Source of the DNA: Synechococcus sp. PCC 7335
Lineage (GTDB): Bacteria; Cyanobacteriota; Cyanobacteriia; Phormidesmidales; Phormidesmidaceae
Direction of reading: 5' to 3'
Assembly (NCBI RefSeq): GCF_000155595.1
Contig: NZ_DS989904.1
Location: forward strand, 1,230,354-1,294,353
Length of the DNA stretch: 64,000 nucleotides
The position numbers were made by a program, and so were the translations under genes. The notes beneath the pieces were generated by a model. The model was not told where the DNA came from. It worked only from the letters and a program-made list of their open reading frames with translations, and made no database searches. Shown here piece by piece: positions 25,403 to 32,338 of the stretch. Position 1 is the stretch's first letter. Each line of letters opens with the position of its first letter.

Positions 25403-25491
25403 GGAGAAGTGGCTGAGTGGTTGAAAGCGGCTCCCTGCTAAGGAGTTATGGGGTGTAAACTTCATCGAGGGTTCGAATCCCTCCTTCTCCG
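25403..25491 (+). tRNA. trnS-GCT: tRNA-Ser (GCT)
   Basis: 89 nt. Acceptor GGAGAAG/CTTCTCC, discriminator G, no encoded CCA. Anticodon stem CTCCC...GGAG around tGCTaa gives GCT. The long variable arm (tatggggtgtaaacttcatc region) is class II, and the T-loop is TTCGAAT. Confidence 0.96.
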
Positions 25492-25544
25492 TTGTTTTTA
25501 GCGTATGCCTACCTAGCTATTATTCGCTGGATATAGGCGCCTTC

Positions 25545-26084
25545 TTATAGGTTTCTGACCGCCCAGAGCAATCGCTCAGGCGTCGCATTTGTATGTGCAA
25601 AAGAAAATAAGTGCTGGAAGCGCAGTCGGCCCTGAGCATCCAAGACAAACTGGGCAGGTAACGGTGCTCCTAGCGCCTGGCCCGTTCCGTACCTACGGAA
25701 GACCTTGCAGTCTGAATCGACTAGCAGTGGTAGCTGCAGGGAAAGATCCCGCTGTATTTTTTGACTTTGGAGCGCATCTGTACTTGTCACCATCAACGCA
25801 GCTACCCCTAGCCCAACAAACTGGCTGTACGCTTTATTCACCGATAGGATGTGCGGGTAGCAAAAAGGGCAGTACTGCTTTTCAGTGAAGATCCGAGTGA
25901 AGAGCACTACAACTGGTCTCCCTCTGTAGCCAGAGAGCTGATGAACCTGTTGGTTAGTATCTGTCAGAGAAAAATCAGGTAGGATTTCTCCAATCTGGAA
26001 TCGACAGTGAGCAGGTAGAGGTAGGAAATTTCTGAAAAAGCGCTGATTGAAGAGCCCTTGAAGATTGCTGGGAGTAAGCTGCAT
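25545..26084 (-). CDS. Peroxiredoxin-like (AhpC/TSA) protein
   Basis: 179 residues, ATG start. Thioredoxin fold with 'GEILPDFSLTDTNQQVHQLSGYRGRPVVVLFTR', an active-site CPFC-like pair at Cys72 and Cys75 ('YCPFCYPH'), and the cis-Pro region 'LGAPLPAQFVLDAQGRLRF'. The CxxC arrangement is closer to thioredoxin-like AhpC relatives than to typical 2-Cys peroxiredoxin. It lies 28 bp downstream of the 2-Cys peroxiredoxin gene on the same strand, so a two-gene antioxidant operon is likely. Confidence 0.85.
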   Translation of the reverse strand: MQLTPSNLQGLFNQRFFRNFLPLPAHCRFQIGEILPDFSLTDTNQQVHQLSGYRGRPVVVLFTRIFTEKQYCPFCYPHILSVNKAYSQFVGLGVAALMVTSTDALQSQKIQRDLSLQLPLLVDSDCKVFRRYGTGQALGAPLPAQFVLDAQGRLRFQHLFSFAHTNATPERLLWAVRNL

Positions 26085-26112
26085 CTAGACGGTTACTGAC
26101 ACATATAGTGAC

Positions 26113-26712
26113 TTATACAGCTGCAAAAAACTCTCTCGATTTCACCGGATCGGGAATCATTGTCGAATCGCCAGGTTGCCAGCCAGCCGGACAAACTTCA
26201 TCAGGATGAGACTGAACATGCTGAACCGCCTGAAGTACACGCAGCGTTTCGTCAACACTGCGGCCAAAGGAAAGGTTGTTAATTGTGGCATGTTGTACGA
26301 TGCCTTCTCTATCGATAATAAATAGGCCGCGTAGAGCTACGCCTACTTCTGTATCAAGCACGTTATAGGCTGAGCTAATTTCCTTCTTGATATCTGAAAC
26401 CAGCGGGTAGTTAAGATCGCCAACGCCACCCATCTTTCGATCTGTCTGAATCCATGCAAGATGGGAGAATTCGCTATCGATAGAAACGCCTAGCACTTCT
26501 GTTTTGATATCCTTGAAGCTATCATAGCCATCACTGAACGCAGTGATTTCCGTAGGACACACAAACGTAAAATCTAAAGGATAGAAAAAAAGAACGACGT
26601 ACTTACCACGATAGTCGGACAGCTTGATTGTCTTAAACTCTTGATCGACCACAGCAGTAGCCGTGAAGTCTGGAGCAACTTGACCTACTCTAAGACATCC
26701 TTGCTCACTCAT
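26113..26712 (-). CDS. Typical 2-Cys peroxiredoxin
   Basis: 199 residues, ATG start. Reduces H2O2 and organic peroxides. Peroxidatic Cys52 is in 'FTFVCPTEI', resolving Cys174 in 'DEVCPAGW'. The GGVG loop (residues 95-98) and a C-terminal Phe-Phe resemble the sequence features linked to overoxidation-sensitive 2-Cys peroxiredoxins, so this form may be sensitive; that is inference. Followed at 28 bp by a second thioredoxin-fold peroxidase gene. A CAT-anticodon tRNA gene lies just upstream on the same strand. Confidence 0.95.
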   Translation of the reverse strand: MSEQGCLRVGQVAPDFTATAVVDQEFKTIKLSDYRGKYVVLFFYPLDFTFVCPTEITAFSDGYDSFKDIKTEVLGVSIDSEFSHLAWIQTDRKMGGVGDLNYPLVSDIKKEISSAYNVLDTEVGVALRGLFIIDREGIVQHATINNLSFGRSVDETLRVLQAVQHVQSHPDEVCPAGWQPGDSTMIPDPVKSREFFAAV

Positions 26713-26768
26713 AAACGTTCTCCGCGTTCAATACTTTCCTATTCACTTCCGTGGCATCGGCATCTTCA

Positions 26769-26841
26769 TGGCTCTGGCGGGATTTGAACCTGCGACCTTG
26801 GGCTTATGAGTCCCCTGCTCTAACCACTGAGCTACAGAGCC
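26769..26841 (-). tRNA. trnM-CAT: tRNA-Met or tRNA-Ile2 (CAT anticodon)
   Basis: 73 nt. Acceptor GGCTCTG/CAGAGCC is perfect, with discriminator A. Loop CTCATAA gives CAT. The D arm and the AGCTCAGTGGTTAGAGCAG string resemble both elongator Met and E. coli-type Ile2. The anticodon stem GGGGA/GCCCA has only three Watson-Crick pairs with G.A and A.G at its ends. Met versus Ile2 cannot be settled by eye. Confidence 0.85.
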
Positions 26842-27190
26842 GTGCGCAATAGATTACTGCCGCTGGGTTGCGATAATCTTGGCTCAACAAATGTAACACG
26901 AAACGGAAAACCCTAGAAAAGTATCCTATGACTGGCTTCGGAAGAAGATGAATCCGCCCACCTGATCGACCTACTCAGCTCTATGGTGAAGGGGATTTCG
27001 ACGACGAGGATTTCACCGTTAGCATGTATAGCAAAGTGGCAAAAGCTATGCATATTATTCGAAGAAAAAATGCACTAATTCTAAAACGGTGATCAGCCCA
27101 CTGGCTAATCGCCGTTTGCTCAAACTAGCTGTGCAAGCCAGATTTTTTGACTAGACTAATCTGGCTCTCGTGCTTCCTAACGATTAGTTC
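26842..27190. other. Gene-free spacer with terminator
   Basis: No gene seen. It contains the terminator of the LysM/M23 gene (27077-27117, see separate entry) and the short promoter region of the CAT-anticodon tRNA near 26842-26900. Confidence 0.6.
27077..27117 (-). terminator. Terminator downstream of LysM/M23 gene
   Basis: Arms AAACGGTGAT (27084-27093) and ATCGCCGTTT (27108-27117) pair over 10 bp with one G-T. An inner AGCC/GGCT pair extends the stem. On the minus strand TTTT follows. Located 75 bp after the gene's stop. Confidence 0.75.
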
Positions 27191-29104
27191 CTAGCGATTA
27201 GGCAGATAGGCAATAGGGTTGACAGCACCTCTTCCGCTCACATGAACTTCAAAGTGAAGATGAGGCCCAGTACTATAGCCTGTGCTTCCCATCTCAGCGA
27301 TCTTCTGTCCCTGCTTAACAGCCTGCCCAGTGCTAACATTCAAACGATTGTTGTGAGCATAGAGGGTGAGGCTACCGTCCGGATGGCGAATCTCTACTAG
27401 ATTGCCGTAGCCACCAGAGTTCCAGCCTGCTTTTTCGACGATGCCGCTGCCCGCTGCCACAATAGGTGTGCCGACCGGTCCAGCGACATCTACGCCCCGG
27501 TGCATCCTGCCCCATCGCCAACCGTAGCCAGAGGTGAGCGTACCGCGAGCAGGCCAAATGTAACCATCGAAGTAGTTAGGTGCTTCAGGCAGAAACTCAT
27601 CTGCCTCTGGTAAAAGCGGCATATCTGGTGAAACCACCTGTCCGGCCGGAGAACGCTGGGCAGGGACGTATGCCTCTGGACTTAGCGGCGCTGCTGCTAG
27701 CAGGGTGGAGTCAGCAGGCTCGGTGGCTGTAGGTGTAATCGCAATTTGCTCTGAAACCCGTTCTGCAACCCGCGGTGAGTTAGAAACGCTCGCTTCTACT
27801 TCAGTTATCTGTGCTTCGGATACCTGAACAGGCTGGCTTTGAATCTCTTGAACTTCCTCTAGAAGGCTTGCTACGTAAGGATCGATGCCACCTTGTGCAG
27901 CAGCTACTTGAGCGTCAGTTGCGATCACATTTTGTGAAGATGATGAATCCTTACTTTGAAGCTCTTCCTCAGTAACTGATGCATCCTGCCTAATAGCGGT
28001 GCTTTGCAAGTGGTCTAGGCGACTTTTTGCCGCTGTTTGCTCTAGCGTGCTGCCTGTCCGGATGTCTCTTCTGGCAACCTGCGGGCTGTTAGCAGTCGGT
28101 ATCACCAGCGTAGCACCCGGCATGATAACGTCTGGGTTGGCTAAGTCGTTGGCTGAAATCAGCGCTGCAGTGGACATTCCTAGGGAAGAAGCAATACCCG
28201 CAAGCGTATCGCCTGCCTGAACCTGATAGCTGACGGAAGGTGGGGTTGGCGAAGTGAGTGTGGCAACAACAGGCGAGGACTCACTGGCCCCTGCGAAAGA
28301 AGCATCAGCAACTTCGATTTCTTCTATGCCTGCTGGGTCTGATGGTTCTATAGCCGCTGATGGCTGTGCTTCTCTTGCTTCCGCCCGGGCTGCAGCGGGT
28401 TCACCCCTCTCTTTAACGAAAAGCTCTGTTGGGGAATCAACCTGACCTCCAGCCTGAGTATTGGCTACTTTAAACGCAGCTTGCACTTGGTCGAGCTGAG
28501 GAACAGGTTGGAGGTCTGCCTGTGAATTTGCCGATAGCTCTTCAGCAGACTGACTCTGGTTAGAGATCTTAGCCTTTGCAATTGTTTCAGCGTTTTCTAA
28601 AGCAAGACTGTTAGCAGCCAGTTCTATTGGTTCAGGTTCTCTAGCAATTAGACTCTGGATGACTTTTTGGGTAGGTGATTGAGCCGCTACCGCCGCACCT
28701 GGCACCTTTAATACCTGTCCAACTCGAATAGATGGTTCTACCGACAGATTATTAGCCGTCTTCAGATCGTGCAAACCTACCCGGTGAAGCTGAGCAATCT
28801 GCCAGAGGCTTTGACCCGACTCGACAGTGTGATGGGCAACAATCCGTGATTGTGACGCGGATGCTGCTGGTTTAGAAAGTTGAACACTTGAAAAAGCTTT
28901 GGCTGTAGCAGGAGCCCTTGGAGTAGAGACAGCAGCCGATGCTTCAGATTGCGTGGTGAACACTCCAGATGCACCTACTGATAAAGCTAGACCTAGCACA
29001 GCAGCTGACTTGATTGAACGGCTGCTAGCTGCGCTTTGGCGCGTTTCCTGGATACATGAGTGACTTGAATCAGACATGGACCCCTGTGAAATGGCTTGTC
29101 TCAA
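27191..29104 (-). CDS. LysM-M23 peptidoglycan endopeptidase
   Basis: 637 residues. The TTG start at 29104 has a strong AGGAGGT seven bases upstream, so it is preferred over the ATG ten codons in. N-terminal membrane or signal segment around residues 33-57, then LysM 1 (about 91-135, 'HHTVESGQSLWQIAQLH'), a long Ala/Gln/Ser linker, LysM 2 (about 290-335, 'YQVQAGDTLAGIASSLG'), another linker, and an M23 LytM domain from about 520. Zinc ligands are H535, D539 and H617 ('MHRGVDVAG', 'HLHFEVH'); H615 completes the HxH. Acts on peptide cross-links outside the inner membrane. A 3 x 18-bp repeat lies just upstream. Confidence 0.95.
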   Translation of the reverse strand: MRQAISQGSMSDSSHSCIQETRQSAASSRSIKSAAVLGLALSVGASGVFTTQSEASAAVSTPRAPATAKAFSSVQLSKPAASASQSRIVAHHTVESGQSLWQIAQLHRVGLHDLKTANNLSVEPSIRVGQVLKVPGAAVAAQSPTQKVIQSLIAREPEPIELAANSLALENAETIAKAKISNQSQSAEELSANSQADLQPVPQLDQVQAAFKVANTQAGGQVDSPTELFVKERGEPAAARAEAREAQPSAAIEPSDPAGIEEIEVADASFAGASESSPVVATLTSPTPPSVSYQVQAGDTLAGIASSLGMSTAALISANDLANPDVIMPGATLVIPTANSPQVARRDIRTGSTLEQTAAKSRLDHLQSTAIRQDASVTEEELQSKDSSSSQNVIATDAQVAAAQGGIDPYVASLLEEVQEIQSQPVQVSEAQITEVEASVSNSPRVAERVSEQIAITPTATEPADSTLLAAAPLSPEAYVPAQRSPAGQVVSPDMPLLPEADEFLPEAPNYFDGYIWPARGTLTSGYGWRWGRMHRGVDVAGPVGTPIVAAGSGIVEKAGWNSGGYGNLVEIRHPDGSLTLYAHNNRLNVSTGQAVKQGQKIAEMGSTGYSTGPHLHFEVHVSGRGAVNPIAYLPNR

Positions 29105-29167
29105 GGATTGGACCTCCTAATAATTGTCGGTGGTTAGGCACCTATTAACTCGCTGCTGATTAACTAG

Positions 29168-29221
29168 TTGCTTGCTAAACACGTCTTGCTTGCTAAACAC
29201 GTCTTGCTTGCTAAACACGTC
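29168..29221 (+). repeat. 3 x 18-bp exact tandem repeat
   Basis: Three identical copies of ttgcttgctaaacacgtc, located in the presumed 5' leader of the LysM/M23 gene, 64 bp before its start codon. Confidence 0.95.
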
Positions 29222-29570
29222 TATGAAACCCCTAGCTGGGAATGAACGATCTTCTATAACAGTGAAATGCTGAATAAAGTTAGCACCGAAACCTTCAGGC
29301 AGTTGATTTTTCCATCTAGTTGATTTGTCCACCTGCTAGTCATGGGCTCGTGCAAGTCTACAAGTTATTTCTCTTGTCCGACTTAGGCAAGTTTACACGA
29401 CTTAATGATTATTTCAATCTTCACTCGATAAACACATTCTTGATGCACACTTTAAGCGCGCCGTTAAACTTAGTGTCTGCGTTTATAACTACTCTACGTT
29501 CTCTTCTAATTAGATTATCCGTTGAAGAAGCCTTATCTTATAAGGGTTTGAGTGCCCTCTTAGGAGGCTA

Positions 29571-29619
29571 GCCGACTTGTTTGCACCTCCCAACTTTATG
29601 GATTTTGCAAATGTCGGCA
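29571..29619. repeat. Two-tier inverted repeat, strong hairpin
   Basis: GCCGAC..TTTGCA on the left pairs with TGCAAA..GTCGGC on the right; there are 2-3 unpaired bases between tiers and a loop of about 17 nt. It could fold equally on either strand. It lies about 470 bp upstream of the LysM/M23 start and about 255 bp from the trmL 3' end. Confidence 0.8.
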
Positions 29620-29874
29620 GATCAGAAGAGTGCTTAACGAGTTTTGCCGCGGTAACGCCTGAATGCCGCACAGAGATTGTTCTTTGTGACATTTCCCTTA
29701 AAATCTGCAAAAAATAGCTTTGCATTAGTTACCGATCATAAGTTCGATATGATCAATTAAAAAAACTGATATAGATTGCACTAAGTTCCTCCCGATCTAT
29801 TCCTCGCTAGGCAGACTGATTGCTTGTCTAGCAATTCGTGATAGTTCGACGCTAGTGATATCTGCTCCTACGTA

Positions 29875-30360
29875 CTATGCTCTCTTATCAGACTGTTCGA
29901 GAGAATTATCGGTCTGCCTAATTGCTTCGAAGAGACCAACAGCGGCACAGACAGAGAGGTTGAGGCTGCGAACATGGCGGCGATCGCTCATCGGAATAGT
30001 GGTCACTACGTCGCATTGCTCCAACACTTCGGCTGAAAGTCCCTTGCTTTCACAGCCAAATAGCAACCAGTCGTCACGCCTATATGTCAGTTGAGTGTAG
30101 ACCGCCGTTGCTTTAGCGCTGTAACCGATCAGCTTGCCGCCTTTGGCTTGTGCGTGCTGCCAAAAGTCTTCGATGGACTGATGTATGTGTAGATCAACAT
30201 AAGGCCAATAGTCTAAACCTGCTCGTTTGAGATAGCGATCGCTCAGCTCGAATCCCAATGGCATAACCAGGTGCAGCGGCGTTTCAGTGGCGGCGCAGGT
30301 ACGAGCAATGTTGCCAGTGTTTGGCGGAATCTCAGGATTGACGAGAACGATACTGGGCAT
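29875..30360 (-). CDS. trmL: tRNA (cytidine/uridine-34-2'-O)-methyltransferase
   Basis: 161 residues, ATG start. SPOUT fold: 'IVLVNPEIPPNTGNIARTCAATETPLHLVMPLGFEL' at the N-terminus, 'LLFGCESKGLS' and 'IPMSDRRHVRSLNLSVCAAVGLFEA' forming the knotted SAM site. It methylates the wobble ribose of tRNA-Leu species in other bacteria. Lies 27 bp downstream of gshA on the same strand. Confidence 0.93.
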   Translation of the reverse strand: MPSIVLVNPEIPPNTGNIARTCAATETPLHLVMPLGFELSDRYLKRAGLDYWPYVDLHIHQSIEDFWQHAQAKGGKLIGYSAKATAVYTQLTYRRDDWLLFGCESKGLSAEVLEQCDVVTTIPMSDRRHVRSLNLSVCAAVGLFEAIRQTDNSLEQSDKRA

Positions 30361-30387
30361 AGCTTAAAGATGGTCAGTCGTAGATAC

Positions 30388-31542
30388 TTAGGCGTAGGCA
30401 ATAGTAGGCGTGCAGATGTCTTCGGCAAGCTGACTTTCTTGGATCTGCATTTGGGTGATTGCCCCTTGTATCACATCTGTGGGGCTGCTCGTCTCGGCCT
30501 GCTGTAACCACTGCTGAGCTTGGTTGCCGTTCCTTAGAATCTGCTTGATCGGGTTTAGAAAGCAAGCAATGCCAGAGTGCTTAGCAAACGGATAAACCTC
30601 TTCATAGAGCTGTGATATCCATGCGCGCGCAGTAACTGTTTTCCCGGTCTGCCAATGATACAGCTGAGCATCTAGACTTTGCTTGGCGACTGCTTTTTCA
30701 TTGCTTAGTGTGATTTCTACGAGATCTTCAGCTCTAGTTTGGGCAGGAAGCGCACAGCTTTGTAAAGGATCAAGCGATGGCGTTTTTAGCATCTGGACTA
30801 ACCTGGCCTCTAATAGCGCAGTTACTGCTAGCAGATGTAATGGATCAGTGACTAGATCGCAAATACGTAGCTCTAAGCGATTGAGATTGTACGGTCTGCG
30901 ATCGCCGTTGGGCCGAACTGAGCTCCATAGGTGGCGAACACTTTGCATACCCCCTGTATCCATTTGCTCTTCTACCCAGCGAATATGGTGAAGATGACTT
31001 TCAAAGAGCGGTACGTAAGCAGGCGTTTGTGGGAATAGCTGCCAGCGGGTGGAATGAAAGCCAGTAATATTACCGTCAAAAAAAGGAGAGGACGCTGTCA
31101 GCGCCAGGTAAAGCGGCGCTTCCAAGCGAATGAGCCGACAGGCGCGTATCAGCTCTTCTAGATTGCTTATTCCAATATTGATATGAATGCTGGCAGTGAC
31201 GACATCGGTGCCGTAAGTCTTTTCGATATAGGTGTGATAGGGATTTTTAGGATCGGAGCGGTGGAAAGTGTCAGCGCCACCTAGTGGCAGGGTGCTACCC
31301 GGGATAATGGTGTAGTCGCCCAGCGTCTTAAGATAGTCGCGCAGTTTGACCCTAGGCTTGATGAGTTCGCACAGAAGGTGTTCGTACCGACAAAAGGGCG
31401 CAGTGGTGTATTCAACATTGCGCGCATCTGGTTCACGAACAAACCCATCCAAAGCTGCGACGATCTTATCCGAAAAGCCAACGACCTCTCCGGCAGGCGT
31501 TCCGGTATACATCTCGACTTCAAAACCTTTGGATAGCAGCAC
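30388..31542 (-). CDS. gshA: Glutamate-cysteine ligase, cyanobacterial type
   Basis: 384 residues, GTG start ('LLSKGFEVEMYTGTPAGEVVGFSDKIV', matching known cyanobacterial N-termini). First step of glutathione synthesis. Family segments: 'FVREPDARNVEYTTAPF', 'PGSTLPLGGADTFHRSDPKNPYHTYIE', 'ASIHINIGI', 'ALTASSPFFDGNITGFHSTRW' and 'RLELRICDLV'. Co-transcription with trmL is likely. Supplies glutathione for GST- and peroxidase-type enzymes such as those in this window. Confidence 0.95.
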   Translation of the reverse strand: MLLSKGFEVEMYTGTPAGEVVGFSDKIVAALDGFVREPDARNVEYTTAPFCRYEHLLCELIKPRVKLRDYLKTLGDYTIIPGSTLPLGGADTFHRSDPKNPYHTYIEKTYGTDVVTASIHINIGISNLEELIRACRLIRLEAPLYLALTASSPFFDGNITGFHSTRWQLFPQTPAYVPLFESHLHHIRWVEEQMDTGGMQSVRHLWSSVRPNGDRRPYNLNRLELRICDLVTDPLHLLAVTALLEARLVQMLKTPSLDPLQSCALPAQTRAEDLVEITLSNEKAVAKQSLDAQLYHWQTGKTVTARAWISQLYEEVYPFAKHSGIACFLNPIKQILRNGNQAQQWLQQAETSSPTDVIQGAITQMQIQESQLAEDICTPTIAYA

Positions 31543-31935
31543 GATGGTGTCCTAGATAAAATTAACGATCTGAAGTGACTTCGGGGTAACACGGGGTAAC
31601 AATAGAGTGTAAAGAAAGGCTAGATTTGCGTCGAAAGTAACCACCAGAACCACAAATTTAGAAGATTCTCTCCTTATATATACGGGTGAATTTAAACTGT
31701 GTAAAAGACGACATTCAGAGAATGCTATTAATAGCACTGAAATTTAAAGCGCTGAAGTTCAGTCCTGCCACGCCGGAACTCTGACTGGGTTTCCCCCTTG
31801 GGGCTTGTTTCTTTCACAGTAGTCCTGTCTCTTCCACAGCAGTATAAAGTGCTAGGAATACTGTCTTACTCTGCCTACAGTTCAAACTCGACCATTCCAT
31901 TTTGTAGGGTTGTGGTAGTTTCTCTCTCATACCAG

Positions 31936-31977
31936 AAGCACTTGGCCAAAAGCACTTGGCTAAAAGCACCTGGCCGA
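31936..31977 (+). repeat. 3 x 14-bp tandem repeat
   Basis: Units aagcacttggccaa, aagcacttggctaa and aagcacctggccga, directly before the 16-bp hairpin downstream of trnL. Confidence 0.9.
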
Positions 31978-31997
31978 AAACATCTAACTCCCATACG

Positions 31998-32037
31998 CAA
32001 GATATCCAGAACGATAGCTACCGTTCTGGATATCTTG
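31998..32037 (-). terminator. Perfect 16-bp hairpin downstream of trnL
   Basis: CAAGATATCCAGAACG (31998-32013) and CGTTCTGGATATCTTG (32022-32037) pair without mismatch around an 8-nt loop. On the trnL strand it starts 44 bp after the tRNA. There is no U-tract, so termination is likely but not certain. It could be a processing site or an inserted palindrome. Confidence 0.6.
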
Positions 32038-32080
32038 GAGAGTTTACCTACTCAGAGCCTGCTTAGGCGCTACTTTCAAG

Positions 32081-32163
32081 TGCGGATGAAAGGACTTGAA
32101 CCTTCACGTCGCGAGGACACTAGAACCTAAATCTAGCGCGTCTACCAATTCCGCCACATCCGC
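32081..32163 (-). tRNA. trnL-TAG: tRNA-Leu (TAG)
   Basis: 83 nt. Acceptor GCGGATG/CATCCGC, discriminator A. Anticodon stem CTAGA/TCTAG around TTTAGGT gives TAG. Class II variable arm (GTGTCCTCGCGACGT region). T-loop TTCAAGT. Confidence 0.96.
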
Positions 32164-32338
32164 GCCGGGCCATAATAATAGCAAGAAACGAGACCGCTCT
32201 ACAACGAGAGTTGCCTGAGAGCGCTTATGATGAGAGGAATAAAGCCAAAGAAATGTCCAATGGCAACGGACAAATGATGTTTTGAGTGTCAGATTTGAGT
32301 GTCAGATCTTGGTAGTTGGATGAGGAGAAACGCTTCGG

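Larger units (their letters stand above)
29105..29874. other. Long gene-free region upstream of LysM/M23 gene
   Basis: 770 bp with no convincing gene. Contains the AGGAGGT ribosome site, a 3 x 18-bp tandem repeat (29168-29221), a two-tier inverted repeat (29571-29619) and an AT-rich stretch near 29750. Long structured leaders are known for cell-wall hydrolase genes in cyanobacteria, but I could not match a known riboswitch consensus. Confidence 0.6.
31543..32080. other. Gene-free spacer upstream of gshA
   Basis: Holds the gshA promoter side with a cggggtaaca direct repeat (about 31580-31605), a 3 x 14-bp repeat (31936-31977), and a 16-bp hairpin (31998-32037) behind trnL. An open frame at 31798-32130 runs into the antisense of trnL and is not a gene. 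Confidence 0.65.

Noticed and set aside
29117..29332. 71-codon frame containing DVFSKQ repeats
   Set aside because: The peptide repeats simply translate the 18-bp DNA repeat; no family and no ribosome site.
29105..29874. c-di-AMP (ydaO) riboswitch upstream of the LysM/M23 gene
   Set aside because: Expected by context, but I could not find the conserved GCCGAA/GGUACGGAGG-type blocks on the minus strand.
31798..32130. 110-codon frame
   Set aside because: It ends within the antisense of trnL-TAG, has no ribosome site, and its middle is the 14-bp repeat and hairpin.
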